This document shows positions 58,873 to 64,000 of a stretch of 64,000 nucleotides of DNA, one piece after another. Position 1 is the stretch's first letter; the number at the start of each line of letters is the position of its first letter. The translations under genes and the position numbers were made by a program. The notes beneath the pieces were generated by a model. It saw nothing but the letters and a program-made list of their open reading frames with translations, made no database searches and was not told where the DNA came from. This DNA is from Scleromitrula shiraiana. Taxonomy: Eukaryota; Ascomycota; Leotiomycetes; Helotiales; Sclerotiniaceae. The DNA lies in NCBI GenBank assembly GCA_028455995.1, contig JABELC010000003.1, positions 2,108,001 to 2,172,000 on the forward strand, given 5' to 3'.

Positions 58873-59728
58873 AGGAGACATGGTTCGATTAAGTCCAGGA
58901 TGGTTGTGGGAATGGGATTGGGAAACAGGAGAGGGGTCAAGAGGGTTGGTTGATATTAACTCATTGGAGAAGATACTGTGGAATGGCATATTGAACGTAT
59001 GATGGTTATGAGTTCTCATTCAGGATGCAGGGAGGAACTGGATACTGGAGTGGTGCATCGAAAGTGGACGAAGGCATGTCTCTTGCATTGTAATTTTATA
59101 TATCAAACAAGACGGGCTTACCATTACGATGAAGTGATGTATGAGAAGGGAGAATCTTAGGCGTAAAGGGCATGGAAAATATCGGGGAAATATACACAAA
59201 AAACACACGCAACACATCATAAAATCACAGTCATCTTGTTCATTCTAGAGGAATTGAGACGTGAATGGTATTTGGTGGTATCAACGATATAGTAGTAGTT
59301 ATTCTATGCTCCTCCCTCCCCGTCCATCCATTCATCCATCCATTTCCCGCCCCGAGGCCATCTCTCCATCTTGCATTCGCTACGCAACAAAGAGAAAAAG
59401 CGACAGACAGAAAAAAAACCAAGTAACGATCTTCCCGCCATATGCATTGAAGACAAATCAAATGCGCCATCTCGTCTTCCACCATGCAGTTGGCGCCGTT
59501 CGCAACGAAAAAAGGAACGCCAGCTAACACCTATAAGAAGCAATAGAATCCCGAATTTCGTATGCCCATCCTCCCATGCCATTTCGTCATCCCAACATTG
59601 CAATCGTAAACCTCCAATTCATGAATGGGCAATAAGTAATATATCGAGATAAATGATGTAGATCAATAACATCAGTGAAGCCTCCCATCAAACTACAAAA
59701 CCATCCCATAAACGTAGAAACTGTCTCT
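58873..59728. other. Spacer between MRP10 and CDC24 (3' ends)
   Basis: About 850 bp between convergent genes. (CATC)n-type repeats lie at 59323-59344. Short frames on both strands have no domains. It probably holds both 3' UTRs. Confidence 0.4.
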
Positions 59729-62700
59729 TCAACCCTCGCTTTCATTGCTTAAACAAAATAACTCGATCTCTCCAAGTTGTCCATTGTGGTATTGTTGTTT
59801 TTGTGCCTCACTCCATTCTTGGAATGCGATTTGTATGTCATCGTCTGATTCTATTGTAACAAAATCATTATCCTCATCACGATATCGTAACCTCATAGTA
59901 CCTCGAGCAATAGCGTTGTTCGAAAACCTCCCTACTTTGGCATCAATACGATCTGTGAGTGATTGATATGTAATGTTGAATGCTACTACAAGAGTCACGT
60001 AATTGCCACCACAATTAACTTTCACCTTCAGTTGTGTAGGCAATCCCATGTCATTCTCCGGTGACATAGATAGGCCACTGTTACCAGTGGTTAATGAAGG
60101 AGGTAGTGCTCGATTGTCGAGTGCCGATATCGGTATCTGGCTGGTATTGCTACGACTATACTGTGGTGGGCTCATACTCTGGCCATTTGAATATTGTTGG
60201 CCGTTGGAATACTGAGCTTGTTGCTGTTGCGCTAACCTTTCCCTTTGGGCTCCAGGTGATTGCGTACCCGTCCTTACCGGGAATCCATTCGGCGAATTGT
60301 TCTGGGATCGAGGGACGCCAGCATCATAAGCGGGGTGTAGATGTGCTGGAATGCCTGGAACAGCTGGAACTTGCCCTTGCTGTGTACTCATAGTACCGTT
60401 GGGCAAGCGACGGGCTCCTGGTTGGGCATTTATGTCAGGTGTGCTATATGATCGGCTCCGCTGTTGCGCGGCAGCAGCTTGCGATTGTGATGCCATCAAA
60501 GGTAGGGATGGTCTTTGTGGCGTTCGACCATTCATTTGATAGCCATTTCCTGCATTTTGGCTTTCCCTCGATGGAGCTCGGCCAATGGCAGGGGCAGTGT
60601 AACGGTTGTGCTCTTCCCAAGAACCTTGAGGTGTCGGCTGGCGTGGAAATTGTGATTGAGAGTATGGGAACATCCCAGACGATGCCGTACTTGTTCGCGC
60701 TGACGAGGCGGGTGTTTCTACAGGCGAAAAATACGAATCTCCCAATGCCTGCTGGTTTGGAGAAGGAGATTGTCCTGGCAGCTGTGTTTGTACGCTGAGT
60801 GAAGGGGGAAGGCCAGTATTCGGCGCCATTGGAAAGCGAGGTGGGGGCGCTGAACGAGCAATGCTAGCCAAAGATTGAGAGCTTTCTGTGGTCGCAGACC
60901 TTGAACGTTGGCTATTGCTAGACGAATTCCTCGCTATGTTTGGAGGCATCCCAAAGCCAGGAGGCAATCCACCATTTGGTGGTGAGCCATAGGTGGGATC
61001 TACACCATTGTGATCTTCATCTTCTTCATCTTCCTCTTGTTTATAAGGATTTGAGATGGCTGTAATTTGGTCTCGCATCCATGGAAACTCCATTTGTGCA
61101 GCATCAGGGCTACTGCCTGACTGAGCTCCAACATTGGCATGTTCTTTCTTTTGTTTATCCACTCCAGTATACCATTTCTTCATAGTCTCTTCATTTTGGA
61201 ATCTGATAATAAAATTTTCAACTCCTGGGTCTCCCTTCCAATATATCTGAACCGTATAAGAACCTGCTGATAATTAGAAACATCTTCATAGAACAATCAG
61301 AGAATCACGTACCTTGCTTCGCAGAAGAAACCACATCTGTCACATTGGTCATGAATATCCGTCCCTTAAGCTGTAATTTGGCATTCTTGTCCTTTTCTTT
61401 ATTTTTATTTTTGTCCTTCTTGTCCTTTTTATCCTTTTGATTTCCCATCAGCTTGTCTTTTGGCTTATTTGGATTGACTTCTTTGCAGCAGAGAAGGATA
61501 CGTTCAAAGAGGTATATCGTGTACTGTCCAGAACCCGAAATTTAGCAAATTTGATCATGGCAAAGAGTTGAATATTGGAACTAAGTATTGGCTGCGAGGG
61601 TATATTTAGAGGAATTACTCCATTCCGCACAGCCCGTCTTTATTCCACAGAAAGATATAATTTGAACATTGGAACTTTAAGGATGAAGTGAGACGTACCT
61701 CTTTCTGCACATCGCTTTTACCTGTCAGTACTGGGAAATGACCATGCAGAAGTAGATCTCCAAAATGATCAACTCTATGGTTTTTCCAATCATCGACACG
61801 AGAGCAAAGGTCTGCAAGAGCTTCTTGCCTGAGCTCTCTATCAACCGCATCGTTGGCTTGGGTGAGCACTCTATTGGCAGCATCGATTCCAGCAGTAAGG
61901 TCTGCTTTTACTTCATCGCTCGCGTTTGTTTTGTTACGAAGATCCTATTTATAATTAGACACAAAAATCTGAATGGCCCAGAGCATAGTATACCTTTAAT
62001 AGAAGGGGATATTTGACCAGACGTTGCATTGGCTTCAAAAGAAAGCCATCTAATGTGTTGAAATCTACAACGACGGGATGATCTGCCAGAACCAATTTGT
62101 CAAAGTTCTCCTTCGCAATGGTCGCGGCTTTGCGCTGGTTGGCAATGAATGGTTGATAAATGCCGAATGCCTCTTCATAATTCTTAAAAGGAAGACCCCA
62201 TTCTTGTTGTTCATCTGGTTGAGAATTTGTAGTTTCAATTTTGATGAGGAATCTGCGCTGAAAGTCGAGGATCGCATTGATATTGAGGAATATATCATGG
62301 ACCACATCACCCGGTATAACACCTTTCTGCTCTATAGTCTTCTTTAATTCGTGTAAATTCTCCAGATCTTGGACATATTTGCGCTCCGTATCAACCAGCT
62401 CTCGAACTACATGATCTCTATAACTCATCTGGGAGCCAGGCGTTACTGCTGTTGGTCTATCCTCAGCCTGCGTTACAAGCAGACCTCTTTGTTCGGCGAT
62501 GTCGAGGACTAGGTTAATAACCTGCGTAACCTGTGGCCAATTGTAAGCTGGATCCCTCATGATGTTTTCGATACTCTTCTGCTATTTTCTAAGGGAGAAG
62601 AGTCGTAGAAGGATTGAGAGGTATTAAGACTCATCGTAATGCAAGGGGTAGCAAGACTTATCGTAATGCAAGGGGTAGCAAGACTCATCGTAATGCAAGG

Positions 62701-63449
62701 GGTAGCAAGACTTCTAGACCTCATGCAGCATTCCACCCAAATCACACAATTTCTGAGACATGCCAGAATAGAAGCAAACATACCTTCACGAAACCAGTCG
62801 TGTCGTCACCAAATAGATCTGAGAGTGAGAAGCATTCACCGGCGGGAAGTTTTAAATCCTTTAAACATGCTTCTACGAATTTGAATGCTGCCATCTTCGA
62901 TTTCTTAGGTTCCGCCACTCGATCATCGATTGGTGGGAGGGGTTCCGCCGGCTGTAGAGTATTATAAATCGTCATTAAAGGTGTTCCCTTTCGCAAACAT
63001 CGCCAAAGCGAGGACACTGGGTCCATATCAACATCTTCCTCATCATCTTCATCGTCGGAATCGACAAGGTGTCCACTAAACCCTGGTACTTGTGATAATC
63101 GTTGTCGTAGGTTTACGCATATTTGATAGAGTGATCTGGAAGCATCTGCTCGTTGATTGATAATGTTATTCGTCGCAACCACCGGGCCGCCTTGAACTGG
63201 CATAGCCAGTGGTGCAGGCACTAGAGTCGCAGAACTGGATAATGAATTTAATGAAGTCGTAGATGAGGTCGTAAAGGCCGTCGAGCCCGAAAGCTGTGAT
63301 GATCGTGTAGTATGGCTCATTGTTTGACTCAAACCAGTGACGCTGCCCTGGGCGCTTTGATTTGGGAATACAGGCGCTGTATTCGTTCTTAAAAGAGGTC
63401 CATGAGATTGAGACTGGGCCAAACGAATGGCAACACCGCCAGATGACAT
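59729..63449 (-). CDS. CDC24: CDC24, Cdc42 guanine nucleotide exchange factor
   Basis: Five exons (63449-62784, 62530-61994, 61944-61699, 61523-61313, 61266-59729) give about 1065 residues. Domain order matches Cdc24. A calponin-homology-like region comes first (about 110-222, SSLWRCLRKGTPLMTIYNTL, LFGDDTTGFVK). The RhoGEF/DH domain follows (about 255-435, YRDHVVRELVDTERKYVQDL and LLKPMQRLVKYPLLLKDL). A PH domain follows (about 445-610, YTIYLFERILLCCKEV, QIYWKG, MKKWYTGVD), interrupted by a Lys/Asp-rich KDKKDKKDKNKNKEKDK insert. A long Ser/Pro/Gln linker leads to the C-terminal PB1 domain (about 965-1060) with the acidic OPCA motif YRDEDNDFVTIESDDDIQIA. Cdc24 activates Cdc42 at sites of polarised growth; PB1 binds the scaffold Bem1. 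Intron 1 is 253 bp and carries a minisatellite. The acceptor of exon 5 is a CAGCAG tandem site. Confidence 0.95.
62626..62713. repeat. 27-bp minisatellite inside CDC24 intron 1
   Basis: Three full copies plus seven bases of a 27-bp unit: AAGACT, then CATCG or TATCG, then TAATGCAAGGGGTAGC. The copies differ at one position. Because 27 is a multiple of three, the frame stays open across it on the minus strand. Confidence 0.95.
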
Positions 63450-64000
63450 GAACGTTGAAGGGGTGCTTTAATAAAATTCAAGACCGTATGTAGGTTGATA
63501 ATAATGGATAAAGTTACGTCGCCTTTCCTCTTTGAGAGTTGGGAATTATTTCTTTGCGCAATAACGAATTGGAACTCTCCTCCCAAGGAACTGGATAACT
63601 TGTTGAAGACAAGGTGGATTGGCTTGATTGAGTATTTGTCTCTCTTTCGGCGGTACGTTTTTCGTTGGAACTCGAACCTTCAGTGGTCGGTTAGGGGGTT
63701 GTTTTGAGTGGAGAAGTGGATTTGTTATTGAATTTGATTTGGGATTGCGGGTCAAATGTACTGTAGGTTGTAACCTTTCTTCCGAAATTACAGTATTGAT
63801 ATATTATAAATTTATAATCTCCAGCTACCTAGACTCCTGGGGTGGGTTGGGTTGGAGGAGAGAGGGTAGGGTGGTTGTTGGTTCAACAGATGTTAAAATA
63901 CGTATGTATGTAGATAGGATCAATAGATAGATCAAACAATTCGGAAGTATATTATTTATCGTTTATCGTTTATCGTTCGTTTTATTCTTTTCACGTTCTT
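63450..64000. promoter_or_regulatory. CDC24 upstream region
   Basis: 550 bp to the window end: the CDC24 promoter and leader should lie here. Frames on either strand have no recognised domain. GTTTATC repeats occur at 63958-63976. Confidence 0.35.

Noticed and set aside
62614..62967. 117-codon plus-strand frame with NARGSKT repeats
   Set aside because: Produced by the 27-bp minisatellite in the CDC24 intron read antisense.

Overview
This is nuclear DNA of a filamentous ascomycete, most likely a leotiomycete and possibly a Sclerotiniaceae (Botrytis/Sclerotinia type). The evidence is short GT-AG introns of about 45-75 bp, a complete set of fungal housekeeping genes, and AT-rich repeats carrying the mark of repeat-induced point mutation (RIP). 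The species cannot be fixed from sequence alone.

Left arm (1-18.9 kb) is gene-dense: a PRKRIP1-like splicing protein, chaperonin subunit CCT3, a frameshifted 2EXR-domain pseudogene, a SAM methyltransferase with a GC-AG intron, the G-patch spliceosome-disassembly factor TFIP11/Ntr1, a decayed glycosyltransferase pseudogene, and a head-to-head pair of microtubule genes, LIS1/nudF and an XMAP215/Alp14 TOG protein.

The centre (18.9-42 kb) is about 23 kb without a convincing intact conserved gene. It holds microsatellites, a 13-bp minisatellite, three AT-rich terminal-inverted-repeat elements (A 20388-21438, B 28888-29951, C 30197-36388) and a complete but dead Ty1/copia retrotransposon (30234-35678) nested inside element C. 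The two 168-bp copia LTRs differ at 36 sites, all transitions, and the mutated strand switches along the element. Two or three small orphan reading frames lie at the right edge (40.6-42 kb).

Right arm (42-64 kb) is again housekeeping: a 1438-aa AT-hook nuclear protein with a triplicated motif, proteasome lid subunit RPN6 head-to-head with the rRNA-processing factor SOF1, a possible tiny gene, an AsaB/CmcJ-like oxygenase-family protein, an unidentified 873-aa nuclear protein head-to-head with mitoribosomal protein MRP10, and the Cdc42 activator CDC24 with a 27-bp minisatellite in its first intron.

The genes are independently transcribed eukaryotic units, with no operon or biosynthetic cluster. 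Themes are RNA splicing (PRKRIP1, TFIP11), protein folding and turnover (CCT3, RPN6), ribosome production (SOF1, MRP10) and cytoskeleton/polarity (CCT3, LIS1, TOG protein, CDC24). I found no clearly new functional system. The most unusual material is the nested, strand-asymmetrically mutated transposon island and the AT elements sharing odd short motifs. Exon boundaries were inferred by hand from splice signals and protein continuity.
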